A DNA stretch of 64,000 bases. Source: Welwitschia mirabilis. Lineage: Eukaryota > Gnetophyta > Gnetopsida > Welwitschiales. The stretch spans positions 230,478,277-230,542,276 of the forward strand of contig JBOZIK010000001.1 in the NCBI GenBank assembly GCA_051453625.1. The letters are read 5' to 3'. The translations under genes and the position numbers were made by a program. The notes under the pieces are model-generated. The model saw only the letters and a program-made list of their open reading frames with translations, searched no databases and was not told where the DNA came from. Of the stretch, positions 55,346 through 64,000 are shown piece by piece (positions within the stretch are counted from its first letter, which is position 1; each line of letters opens with the position of its first letter).

Positions 55346-56130
55346 AGGTTTGTAGAAAATAGAATAAGATTTTATAAGAATTATGTGTAGGTTAAACAAT
55401 GTGGAGTAAAGTTTTCTCATAGCATAACAAAAAGCAAACATATCTTGGACTTAGTACATAATAATATTTGGGGTTTTCCTCAAGCATCTTTAAGAAGTAT
55501 ATGATCTTTCATTACCTTCACTAATGATAAACCAAAAAAGGTATGTACTTCTTAAGTATGATACTTCTCAAAAGTTTAAGGAATTTAAGGCCTACATATG
55601 AAGGAGTACTAGAAACAAGATTAAGTATCTTAAAATAGCTTGTATTAGGCAATACATCTGAAAGGAGTTTGAGCCATGCTATAAGCATGAAGGAACCAGA
55701 GGATACCTTAGAGTTTCAAGTATTTTATAATAGAATGACATTGGAAAAAGAATGAGTCATACACTCTTGAACATGCCAAAAGAACGAGGAGTTTTACTAA
55801 GTCGAAGAGGGCCTTTTAGATGGAGGTAATTAACACTACATGCTACTTAGTAAATAGAATGTCATCTCTTGCTATTGGTGATAAGTCTCTAGAGGTTGTA
55901 TGAAGTAGATGAGTAGGCATATATTAGCACTTAGGGCCTTTGAATGCCTTATGTATATATATGTTTCAAATGTTTAGAAAAGAAATATTACTTCACAATT
56001 CAAGAAGTTCATCTTTCTTAAATATGTAGAGGACACTAATAGATATAATATTTAGGATCTTGCGAAAAGAAAGATCTTGTTTAATGGGGATATCATCTTC
56101 AATGAATTACACTTTTACAAATAATAATTA
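55346..56130 (+). pseudogene. Tork integrase remnant
   Basis: CGVKFSHSITKSKHILDLVH (family 'K..FGTA.H.TK..LDY.H'), NNIWGFPQAS (first catalytic Asp changed to Asn), RSISFITFTNDKPKKV-like block with stop (second Asp kept), EFEPCYKHEGT, MSHTLLNMPKE (family 'MNRTLLE.AR'), and NTTCYLVNRMSSLAIGDKS (family 'NTACYLVNRSPS.A'). Catalytic triad broken. Confidence 0.85.
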
Positions 56131-56389
56131 AAAACAAAAAAGAAAATATATAAGGTTGAGGTGGATCAGTCTAAGAAGGAAGTCATTATAGAGCTGAAGC
56201 TATACTAAGAGTAAAGATAAGAAGGGAATAGAAAGGAAGCTTAGCAGTAAGACTCTATTAGTAAATAGATTCAGGTGGAGGATACTTAAGCTCAGGTGGA
56301 TTTTTGAAGATATTTAAAATGAAATGAAGATATGTCATCAACTAGGTATGATGGTGAAAATGCACGTTTATTATTAGTTTTTAAAATAG

Positions 56390-57300
56390 ATGATCTATTG
56401 TCTTATTAAAAGGCATTAAAGATTGTCCAAAAGAATGTGTAATGGTAGGTATAAAAGAAGAGATGCAATTCTCTTAAAGAATTAAACTTAAAAGTTGATA
56501 AATCTTCCAAAAGAGGGAAAAACCCATAAACTATAGATGATTATTCAAAGTAAAAAATTCTACCTCAAGATTTATTAACTAGTTTAAATCAAGCTTTCTT
56601 ACTAACGATGGTCTCTAAAAAATGGGAATAAACTTCTTTGATGTGTTTCCACTAGTAACAGAGTTAAACATGAACCTAAGTCATTTTATATTTAACTATA
56701 ACAAATTATTTTGAGTTAGAATAGAGGGATGTAAGAATAGGTTTCTTACATGAGAAACTAGAAGAAGAATCTACATAAAGTAATTAAAGGAATTTTTAGT
56801 AAAAGGCCAGTAAAACCTTATTTGCAAAATAAATAAATCCATACATGGCTTAAAGTATATTGTAACAAAATGCTACAAAACATTTGATTCTTTAATGTTG
56901 AAGATTGTTTCCTAAAGAAGTTTTACAGATTCTTAGGTAGGTAACAAGAAGTGTGAGGATGATAGCCTCATAAGTTTAGTTTTATGGAGATGTCATGATC
57001 ATTGGAAGGAATAATATGATGGGAATCAAAAAGGTAAAGGAAGATTTTTCATCAAAGTTTGACATGAAGGACTTAAGTGAAGCTAAGTTGATCCTTAACA
57101 TGGACATCACTTAAGATAGGAAGAATGGGAAGTTGTACTTGTCTCATGAATGATATGTCAAATAAGTTCTTAAGAGATTTAAGATACAAGATGAAAAACT
57201 TGTTAGAACTCCCACTAGAAGTCATTTCATACTATCCTATTAGCAATATTCAAAATTTAAGAAGGAAAAACAGTAATGGTGGTTACAAGACTTAATATAA
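56390..57300 (+). pseudogene. Tork reverse transcriptase remnant
   Basis: The best block, 56,990-57,230, reads VMIIGRNNMMGIKKVKEDF, SSKFDMKDLSEAKLILNMDI, RKNGKLYLSHE and VLKRFKIQDEKLVRTP, matching 'LIAG.N..EI..VK..L...FEMKDLGEAK.ILGMEI', 'LSQ..Y...VL.RF.M.....V.TPL'. Upstream blocks are more decayed; the YVDD box is damaged. Confidence 0.88.
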
Positions 57301-57890
57301 CTCATGTTGTGGGTCTTATTAGTAAATTTATGAGAAATAAAAAGAAGAAGAACTAGGAGATATTTTAGTAAATTCTTAGATATCTAAAAGGCAACTTCAA
57401 GATTGTGTATCTACTAAATAAAGATAAGAAGATGATTGTAAGCTATTGTGATTTAGATTTTTTGTGTGACTAAGATAAAAGAAAGTCTAGATCAATTCGA
57501 AAATCTACAATGTTAAGGGGACCTATTTCTTAGAATTCAAAGTTAAAATCACTAGTGGTTATTTTAGTTATAGAAGCAAAGCACATTATTACTTCAATAA
57601 TGTACAAATAAGAAATCTGACTGAAAAGTCTATTAAAAGAATTGAGAAGACATCAAGTAAAGATGTCAATTTTTTGTAATAGCTAGTGCCATATTCTTGG
57701 CACACAAGCCAACATTTTATAAGAAGTTAAAGAATATTCATATGACCTATTAATTTATACATCAATAGATTAAGGAAGTATGTATTCATATATAGAAAGC
57801 TCAAACTTCAACAAATCCTATAGATATGTTGATAAAACTACTTTAATTAGAGAAGTTTAAATGATGCCTAAAATTCTTGCAACTTTGTCA
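57300..57890 (+). pseudogene. Tork RNase H remnant
   Basis: ILRYLKGNFKIVYLL (family 'ILRYLKGT'), DKRKSRSIRKSTMLRG (family 'DKRRSTTGYVFTL.G'), IEAKHIITSIMYK (family 'TEAEYMA'), AIFLAHKPTFYKK and NPIDMLIKLL (family 'NPADMLTK'). Broken frames. Confidence 0.88.
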
Positions 57891-57949
57891 AAAGTAGTTA
57901 AGTAGACAATGATTGGGGATTTGATCTCGTAGAAACAAAAAGAAAATTT

Positions 57950-57966
57950 TGGCTTAAGGTAAAGAT
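57950..57966 (+). promoter_or_regulatory. Polypurine tract of Tork element
   Basis: GGCTTAAGGTAAAGAT just before the 3' LTR start; interrupted by pyrimidines, so it is partly decayed or an unusual tract. Confidence 0.5.
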
Positions 57967-58427
57967 TGTTGGAATATAAATTTTAAATATATTGTCAATG
58001 TATTTCATTATTTTCTATAAATGATCATGCTCAAAATAAGCATGTATTCAAAATATTAAATATCAAATCATGCCTATGTTAGGTTTTTTCTTATTTAACC
58101 CTAACAATAGGCTTATTAGGATGATACTTGAGTGCTTTGAGCAAGCAAGAGTAGCTTGCTCTAGGCTAGAACGATACCATTATACTATAAAGCTACATTC
58201 TAATATCTCCTATTTTGGTCTTCCCTCTACAACAATAAAGACAAATCCCCTTTTCCATGGAGGTAGTTGCATTACCTAATTACATTAAATTTTGATGTGT
58301 CTTTGTCTATTTGTTCTTTCTTATTTTACATTATTTTTCAATAATTCTTCTCACATTTACATTTAGCATTCTTATTTTTAATTTGGGTTAGATTCCACAC
58401 TTTACTATACCTCCATGTTTCACAATG
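57967..58427 (+). repeat. 3' LTR of Tork element
   Basis: TGTTGGAATATAAAT to ...TTTCACAATG. Plus-strand frames at 58,070-58,279 are LTR shadows. Confidence 0.85.
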
Positions 58428-60038
58428 TTACCAGCTTCTACCATTGCCAATGTTGTTGTTTAACCTCTTGACATGTTCCCTCACTTTATTCAACATCAGC
58501 TCTTTTAGCTCCTTCTTCATTTCTTCACTTTTGACAATGGCCCTTTCTACTTTCCTCAAACTCATGCCCACCTTCATCTCCTCCACTGATAATAGGTCAA
58601 TCATGTGTTGCCCTGTATTCTTTGATCATGTCCATGTTGAAATGTTATACACGATTCTCTCTAACATCTAGTTCCATCCAAGTGAGAGGGGAATCTTCTA
58701 ATCAAAGGTTGTGAGAGAATTGACACCCATGATACCCACTTTTGAAGCATGAGTCCCTTCCCTTCTATTCTATTGGGAAATCCCTCTGGCAACATGCTAT
58801 TATTATCTTGGGCTTGTTGCTCTCATAGCATGATGGATAGCTGAGGATTCAAAAGTACCCATTAAAATCTATGTTTGCTCACTTCCAAGTCATAAGGAAA
58901 CTCTTCAATTTGTTCCTACAAAAGAATCACTTGGCTTCCAACTGACCTATAAAACATAGGCTTGGGAGGTTATGTGTCAAGAAATCATAGGCACTCTTCT
59001 CCTTCGTCTTTGGTGTTCTCCTTTTTCTCTTCTGTTAGACACATTAAGCACCCCTAAAGTGGCCCACACAAAATCATGTGATGGAAGTTATCTTTGATCA
59101 AAGATAACAAAAACATTGTTCACAAAACCTATGAGAGTGGTAGTTAAACTATAAAGGTCCCTAGCCTAACCTATTTATCCATCAATTGACAATATCGAGG
59201 AAGGCATAGGCTAAAAAATACCTTACACACTTCTTGAAGATTCAGTTGTGTGAACATAAAGATTCTTCAAACAGCAGTTCGGAAAAGTCCTTAGCTTGTA
59301 TGGAGGCAACCCTGCCACCTTGATGATGCACTGCATGTCCCTCAACGGTAATCCCACGCTTTGAGAAAGTGTGGGAGCGTAGAGCATTAGGCACAGAAAA
59401 GATGCAGGTGACTCAAAGAAGACCTAGGAGGGGATGTGCAGTTGTAGGGCGACGTCTAAGAGACGGTCACAGAAGAAGTCAGTGAAAAATGAATTGACTG
59501 GGTCGAATTCCAATAGTTTAAGAAGAGTCTCTCATACAAGAGGCACCGCAAGCCGTTAAATCACAGACATGCGCTCTGTGAAGTCTGTGATGTGTTTAGG
59601 CACTTCTGCAGGCAAGAGCTACACAAAGAAAATGTCCATGTTTTTGTTCAACGATAAACGGCATTTGTATTTTGAGAGGATGTTGGAAGACACCTGCGAA
59701 TCAACGCTAATGAAGTTATAGAGAAGTGAGCAAAGGCGGAGAGCATTTGACAGACTCTATCATGGGAATGTAAGTGACCATGCCGAAGGTCGATAGGACA
59801 ACCCCGTGAGGGCGGTCACTGCGCTGTGTCGGCATATTTAATTTTCTCCTTGTGGTCGTCTATCGTTGACGTTGCATCACGCTGAACTGCTTTTGTCTGA
59901 TTCTGCAAGTCGAATGTACGATGTAAACAAAAATAGGCTTTTAAGAGTTGTGTGGCAAGACATAAGAAGAGGAATAAGTTTGATGAAACCCTTCGTTGTT
60001 GTACTAGCAGGTTGAACAACAAGCTTACCCATGTCCAT
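58428..60038 (-). pseudogene. UDP-glycosyltransferase (plant family 1) pseudogene, main part
   Basis: Read from an ATG at 60,038: MDMGKLVVQPAS; after frame changes FDLQNQTKAVQRDATST; RLAVPLV, stop, ETLLKLLEF; FFTDFFCDRLLDVALQLHIP; VFFESPASFLCLMLYAPTL; KVAGLPPYKLRTFP; SVGSQVILL, stop, EQIEEF; LPEGFPNRIEGKGLMLQKWV (58,796-58,737); then the PSPG sugar-donor box as ILSQPLIRRFPSHLDG, where HCGWNS is reduced to H plus unrelated residues; then VEEMKVGMSLRK and REHVKRLNNN. Order and spacing fit family-1 UGTs, closest by memory to UGT88/71/72-like enzymes that glycosylate small phenolics. The N-terminal catalytic His region reads KGFIKL, so His is missing. Several frameshifts and stops; GC content is clearly higher than the neighbouring retroelements. 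Confidence 0.85.
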
Positions 60039-60682
60039 TAGATTAATGAAACAAACTAAATTTTGCCATGAGAATGGTTAACAAAAAAGAAAATTATGTA
60101 TCACATGTCATAGAGATCAAAGTAATTTAAGGGCTTTGATATTTCTTTGGTTAACATTATCTTTATTATTTTTTTTTAATTTTTAAGAAATTTAAATATT
60201 TATATTAATCAAATATCAAAAACACACAATTATAATGATAGTCAAATATGTGGGACACTCCTGTTCCATTTACGACATTATAGGTTCAAATCTTTCAATG
60301 CTTTGCTTAGCATAGTAAGAGATGTTGGATGTAGTTAAATCATTCATTTGAGTGATCATGGTTTCTCTGCTTATAGATAGGTATATTCATTAAATTTTTT
60401 TAATTTGACATTCCTTAAATATTATAAACATTATAACTAGGAGTGGTAAATCATTATATAGAAAGGAGAGAAGTGGATTTTTAGCCTTAAAAGGCTTTTC
60501 ATGTGCTATAGCACATGGTATCTTTAAATTATTCTAATACATTAGCATCTATCTTCCTAAGGCTCTCATGGAAATTTTGTTGTATTAGAATATCAAGGTA
60601 AAGGAAAGAGTGGAATACAAGTGAGTATTCTTTATAAACTTTTAAGTTTGATTGTAAACTGAGGATAGTTTGAGCTTAAAGG
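60039..60682. other. 5' flank of the UGT pseudogene
   Basis: AT-rich, non-coding; would hold the promoter of the former gene. No TATA position can be chosen with confidence. A Sirevirus LTR starts at 60,683. Confidence 0.4.
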
Positions 60683-62050
60683 TGATAGGATCGAGAACCC
60701 TAGAGTGGGGGGTGAATAAGTTCTTTAAAAATTAACGAAATAAATTCATGATATAACAAAAATTGCTCAAAATAATTTACTAATAAATTCGTGCATACAA
60801 AGAAAAACTAAAAGTATTAAAGTGATGAAACTAACAGAAAGCATAAAATATCGAATAGATGCACGCAAGATTTTATATTGGTTCAAGAACCCCCTACTCC
60901 ACTCTTGATGATCAGCTTATCATCAAGCTTAATTTGGATCTTCATTACTCTTTCAAGTATTACAAGTTCACCTGTATTCCTTACAAATGAACTTTTGCAG
61001 GCTAAGTCTCAATCTTTCAATGGACTTTTGCAAGCTAAGTCTCAACCTTCACAATGTAAGATAGTAACAAAATAATGCAAGATGCATAGATATCACACAT
61101 TCTTTGGTACAATGATTTTGATGGAACTCTTCTCTTGTAAAAAATGCAACAGTGTAGTGCAAAATCTGACCTTGAATGTATAGATACAACAAATGATAGA
61201 TCGTTCTTAGTCAAGGTTACAATGTCAAGATGCTACAGTAAATATCACAATATTTAGTTTTTTAATCAAGAGTCAAAAAGTCTTTTTAGTCATCTCTCTC
61301 TTAGCTATTTATAGTGGAAGGCTTTTAGGGTTTATTACAATGAAAATGTACTTCCAACAGATATAAACGACTAGAAAACGAATATCTAATAAAGACATAA
61401 TAGATATAAAATTTCATTTCTATTCTAGTTGATTAACCTCTCCAAAGTCTGGTTAACCCCTCCTAGTGTCGTGACTTACACAAGTCACCCGAGTCAAATT
61501 TTCGGTTACCCCCGTTTCTTATGGCTCCATGTCTAATCGACCCCTTAGGGTCTGGTCATCCCCATCTCATTGCCTGCAAGTCTGTCCAGTCACCCACTAG
61601 TTTTGATAAAAGTTCATTCCAATTTCTTGTATCAGGTCTGATTGATCCCTTCAAAGTTCTAGTCGACTCCTTAACAATCGGTTCAGAAGTACTGTTCTCA
61701 TGTTCACAGATCTAGTCAACCCCATGATAGGTTTAGTTAATCCCTTGACATTTAGTTTATATATACTAGCTCTTAGGATCATAGGTTCTATTGACCCCTC
61801 AAAAATCTAGTCGACCCCTCTGAATTCAGTTCAATTCTTAGAGTATGCTCCAGGTGCGGTCGATCCCTTAAAAATCTAGTTGACCCCTTAAGAGGGTAAG
61901 CAAACTTGATAGGTCTTCAGTGATTAGATTTTAAACATTCATGACTCTAGTATCTACCCTACAAGTAGTTAACATTTTTTATACAAGATATACAAAATTT
62001 CTACACAGAAAATATTAGTTTGACATCAATTGGTAAAACATAATCTAACA
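60683..62050 (-). repeat. 3' LTR of Sirevirus 2
   Basis: 1,368 bp, low end TGATAGGATCGAGAACCCTAG with the GTGGGGGGTGAATAAG block, high end ...AATCTAACA. TATA box TATAAATAGC at 61,304-61,313 (minus strand). Seven or more 'tcgacccct' / 'tcgatccct' motif repeats between 61,430 and 61,900. Confidence 0.85.
61304..61313 (-). promoter_or_regulatory. TATA box of Sirevirus 2 LTR
   Basis: TATAAATAGC on the minus strand, within the LTR, about 620 bp from its low end. Confidence 0.6.
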
Positions 62051-62065
62051 ATCTTCCTCTTTGAC
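62051..62065 (-). promoter_or_regulatory. Polypurine tract of Sirevirus 2
   Basis: GTCAAAGAGGAAGAT on the minus strand, adjoining the LTR. Confidence 0.8.
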
Positions 62066-62650
62066 ATTAATAGTAAATAATACTTAGTTGTAAAAATATT
62101 TAGAACTAAGAAAAATTCCCTTCAAAAAATGGTTATCATTCTTTGCAAAATATTAAGCCTTTTGAAATCAATTAAAGACATTTGATAAGTCTAAATTTGT
62201 GTTAAAATAAAAAAAATTTAAAGTGCACATTTACAGAGTTAAGAACACAATATTTATGAAAAGCACATTTTAATCACATCACTTTTATCGCTTTGATTAT
62301 TTAAAATTCATTGCAAATATAGAATAACATCATATAATATTTTAGATAGGTGCAGTTCATTACAAATATAAGATAAACATCATTTAAATCCTTAAGTTTC
62401 ATCATAGAAAAATTTTAACCTCATATGGATCTTTGAATTATATTAAAAAAAATATTGAAACATAAATTGAAAGCAGAAAACCAACTGCATTTTTATTTTA
62501 TTAAACATAAGCATTACAAAATAAGAGTACTTATCAAGAGCATACTATATCTAAAAGCACTAGTAACAAAAATACATACAACTAATTCTCCCCTTTTTAA
62601 CATCAATAACAAAGGAGAGAACAAAAGCACAAAAGTAAAAACATAATCAA
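62066..62650. other. Untranslated interval of Sirevirus 2
   Basis: AT-rich, non-coding; counterpart of 2,666-3,132. The 63-codon plus-strand frame at 62,455-62,646 is not supported. Confidence 0.5.
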
Positions 62651-62654
62651 ATGA

Positions 62655-63690
62655 AAAACTCTAATCAGATTTCTCCTCTTCTTTTTCTTCTACTTCAAAA
62701 TCTTTTTTTTATTTTTCTTCTCCTATGCGTGTTGAGCTAGTGGCTTTTACTGAAGTGTCAACAATGTCATACCCAATTGATATGAGGGCTTCCTTCATAT
62801 GTCTAGCATGGGAATCAATCCATCTCAGGTATGAAAGAGTCTCATCAGGAGAGGATTCCTTCTGAGAGGATGATTTTGAGGACTTCTTGAAAGGAGTAAA
62901 GATGTGCATGTGGGATAGCATTACATGCCCAATGGGTATTATGGGTTAAAGGGTTTCAAGCTTAGGATGAAAAGGTACACGAAAATAACGACACAAATTT
63001 ATGATAAGCACAGAGTAGGGTAAGGTTCTAGTCCTATAGTACTCTAACTGAGAGACCATATTCTTTAGTATCATGGTAGGAGCATCAATAAAATGCTTAG
63101 TCCCTACTAGATGCATCATATATGTTCTATGCCTAGAGGCCTTATCATGATGCTCCACTAATAGTAAAAAATTATAAGTAAAGACCAAATGAAAAAATAG
63201 TATTTGGGTGTAAGCAAGAAAGTAGAAATGGTATGTTTCCAAGTACGAGTTTTACCATAGATCTCCTTTATCACTACTAGCTTATCTTCCATGGAATCAA
63301 AAGAGGTCAAAACTCTTCATAGTTACCTATAATAAGATCAATAATATTAGAAATGAGGTTTGCAGGGATCCTCAGCTACTTCCCCAAAATAAGGATTTCA
63401 AGATTTCCTGAATCATGATCATATGTTGAATTGAAATAAAACATACGAAAAAAGGATAATTAGAACCAAAAAAATCAAGGAAATAGTTAAGATCCTAATT
63501 TCTTAGGAGCTAAATCACCCCCTTAAGCTCTTTAAGCTCTAAAGTAGCCATAGATCATTCTTGACATATAGGCGTCTTTTCAAACTTCTCTGAAAACTTT
63601 TCAATATCTTTCTTAGACATCCCTTGGTAGAGTAAGAGGGATCTCTTATTGGAGATTCCTTGACTCTTTTTCTTGAATAACTTTAGCCAT
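62655..63690 (-). pseudogene. Sirevirus third ORF, second copy (envelope-position)
   Basis: ATG at 63,690 (MAKVIQEKES), broken by frameshifts. Frame 63,242-62,946 contains TYMMHLVGTKHFIDAPTMIL and TLPYSVLIINLCRYFRVPF, matching the 'I.LP..I...M........LPYG.LIT.IF..F.V.L' end of the putative plant transposon protein domain. Frame 62,921-62,709 contains SYLRWIDSHARHMKEALISI and GYDIVDTSVKATSS, as in the first copy. Acidic C-terminus. Conservation of the C-terminal segment between two differently decayed copies suggests that it was under selection when the elements were active. Role unknown. Confidence 0.7.
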
Positions 63691-64000
63691 TTCAACCTTT
63701 TCTCAAGGGCTTGGAACTAAGAAAAACAAAATAAAATCACTAAATCTAAGAGCAAAACTCTAGATCTGAAAAAAAAAATCTCTAGATTTGAGATAAAGAG
63801 AAGGTTGGAATATAATGAAAACAAATCAGGTCCCTCTTTCTTCCATAGATATGGTGAAATAGGACAATTTGAAGAGTGAAATAAGGTCCACCAATGGTAC
63901 TTTTGCATTGTGATCCATTAAATCTAGTCAACTAGTTAAATTTTTGGTCAACCCATTGAGATACTGGTCTACAGTATAAGAAGAGGTCTGGGTGACTAGG
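63691..64000 (-). other. Start of the pol-ORF3 spacer of Sirevirus 2
   Basis: Non-coding; 'gtcaactagttaa' and 'ggtcaacccattgaga' repeats at 63,925-63,965 correspond to 4,370-4,600. Confidence 0.5.

Larger units (their letters stand above)
53552..58427 (+). mobile_element. Tork-type Ty1/Copia LTR retrotransposon, full-length but decayed
   Basis: 4.9 kb, plus strand, LTRs 53,552-54,000 and 57,967-58,427, Met-tRNA type primer site, complete gag-PR-IN-RT-RNase H order, polypurine tract. Every domain of a Tork polyprotein can be followed in broken frames. It sits antisense to, and inside, the C-terminal coding part of a glycosyltransferase pseudogene. Confidence 0.9.
60683..64000 (-). mobile_element. 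Sirevirus-type Copia element 2, 3' part (runs off the window)
   Basis: Minus strand: 3' LTR, polypurine tract and third ORF, followed by the start of the pol-ORF3 spacer at the window end. Gag and pol would lie beyond 64,000. It is less decayed than Sirevirus 1. Confidence 0.85.

Noticed and set aside
58444-58671. 75-codon plus-strand frame as a membrane protein
   Set aside because: It is antisense to the UGT C-terminal region, whose Glu/Lys-rich helix gives Leu/Phe/Ser on the other strand.
1-64000. tRNA, rRNA or organelle-derived segments
   Set aside because: No cloverleaf-like or rRNA-like stretches were noticed by eye; a covariance-model scan would be needed to exclude a short tRNA.

Overview
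This window looks like AT-rich, retrotransposon-dominated nuclear DNA of a flowering plant. Evidence: five or more LTR-retrotransposon lineages typical of plants (Sirevirus-type and Tork-type Copia; Tekay/Del-type chromovirus and Athila/Tat-type Gypsy), plant Met-tRNA and Asp-tRNA type primer sites, and one decayed plant UDP-glycosyltransferase. No intact protein-coding gene is visible. Most retrotransposon frames carry many stops, largely TAG/TAA where CAG, CAA or TGG is expected, which fits 5-methylcytosine decay of old, methylated DNA. I cannot name the species. Nine N-runs interrupt the sequence.

Layout. 1-917 and 11,309-12,027 are flanks of a minus-strand Sirevirus-type Copia element (923-11,303) with LTRs, gag, protease, integrase, reverse transcriptase, RNase H and a third, envelope-position ORF. 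12.0-13.6 kb is probably an LTR of a chromovirus-like element; 13.6-16.0 kb holds minisatellites and an unrecognised 234-codon reading frame. From 16.0 kb a minus-strand Tekay/Del-type chromovirus runs IN, RNase H, RT; its RT is cut at 18,601 and resumes at 38,244, so the 19.6 kb between is an insertion flanked by ACAAA/ATAAA. That insertion is a minus-strand chain of Athila/Tat-type Gypsy material: LTR1, gap, LTR2, a gag-pol-less derivative (element A) with its own ORF, LTR3, a gag-pol element (element B), LTR4. 38.2-39.7 kb is the chromovirus protease and gag.

39.7-45.3 kb is a plus-strand Athila-related element (C) with a coiled-coil/transmembrane ORF just before its polypurine tract; a truncated plus-strand Sirevirus (LTR, primer site, start of gag) sits in its 5' LTR. 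45.3-53.5 kb is mostly unassignable AT-rich DNA, with a Tork gag fragment, a TRIM-like miniature LTR element (47,472-48,676, exact GAAAG target duplication), a coiled-coil coding remnant and a 96-nt homopurine tract.

53.49-60.04 kb holds the one host-type gene: a minus-strand UDP-glycosyltransferase pseudogene whose last ~20 codons lie at 53,487-53,551 and whose body lies at 58,428-60,038. A complete but decayed plus-strand Tork Copia element (53,552-58,427) was inserted between them, in the coding sequence. 60,683-64,000 is the 3' LTR and envelope-position ORF of a second minus-strand Sirevirus that runs off the window.

The window therefore reads as a nested insertion record: chromovirus then Athila chain; Athila C then Sirevirus; glycosyltransferase then Tork. 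Regulatory features are those of the elements: LTR TATA boxes, primer sites, polypurine tracts and a family-wide hairpin-forming minisatellite in the Athila-type LTRs and leaders.
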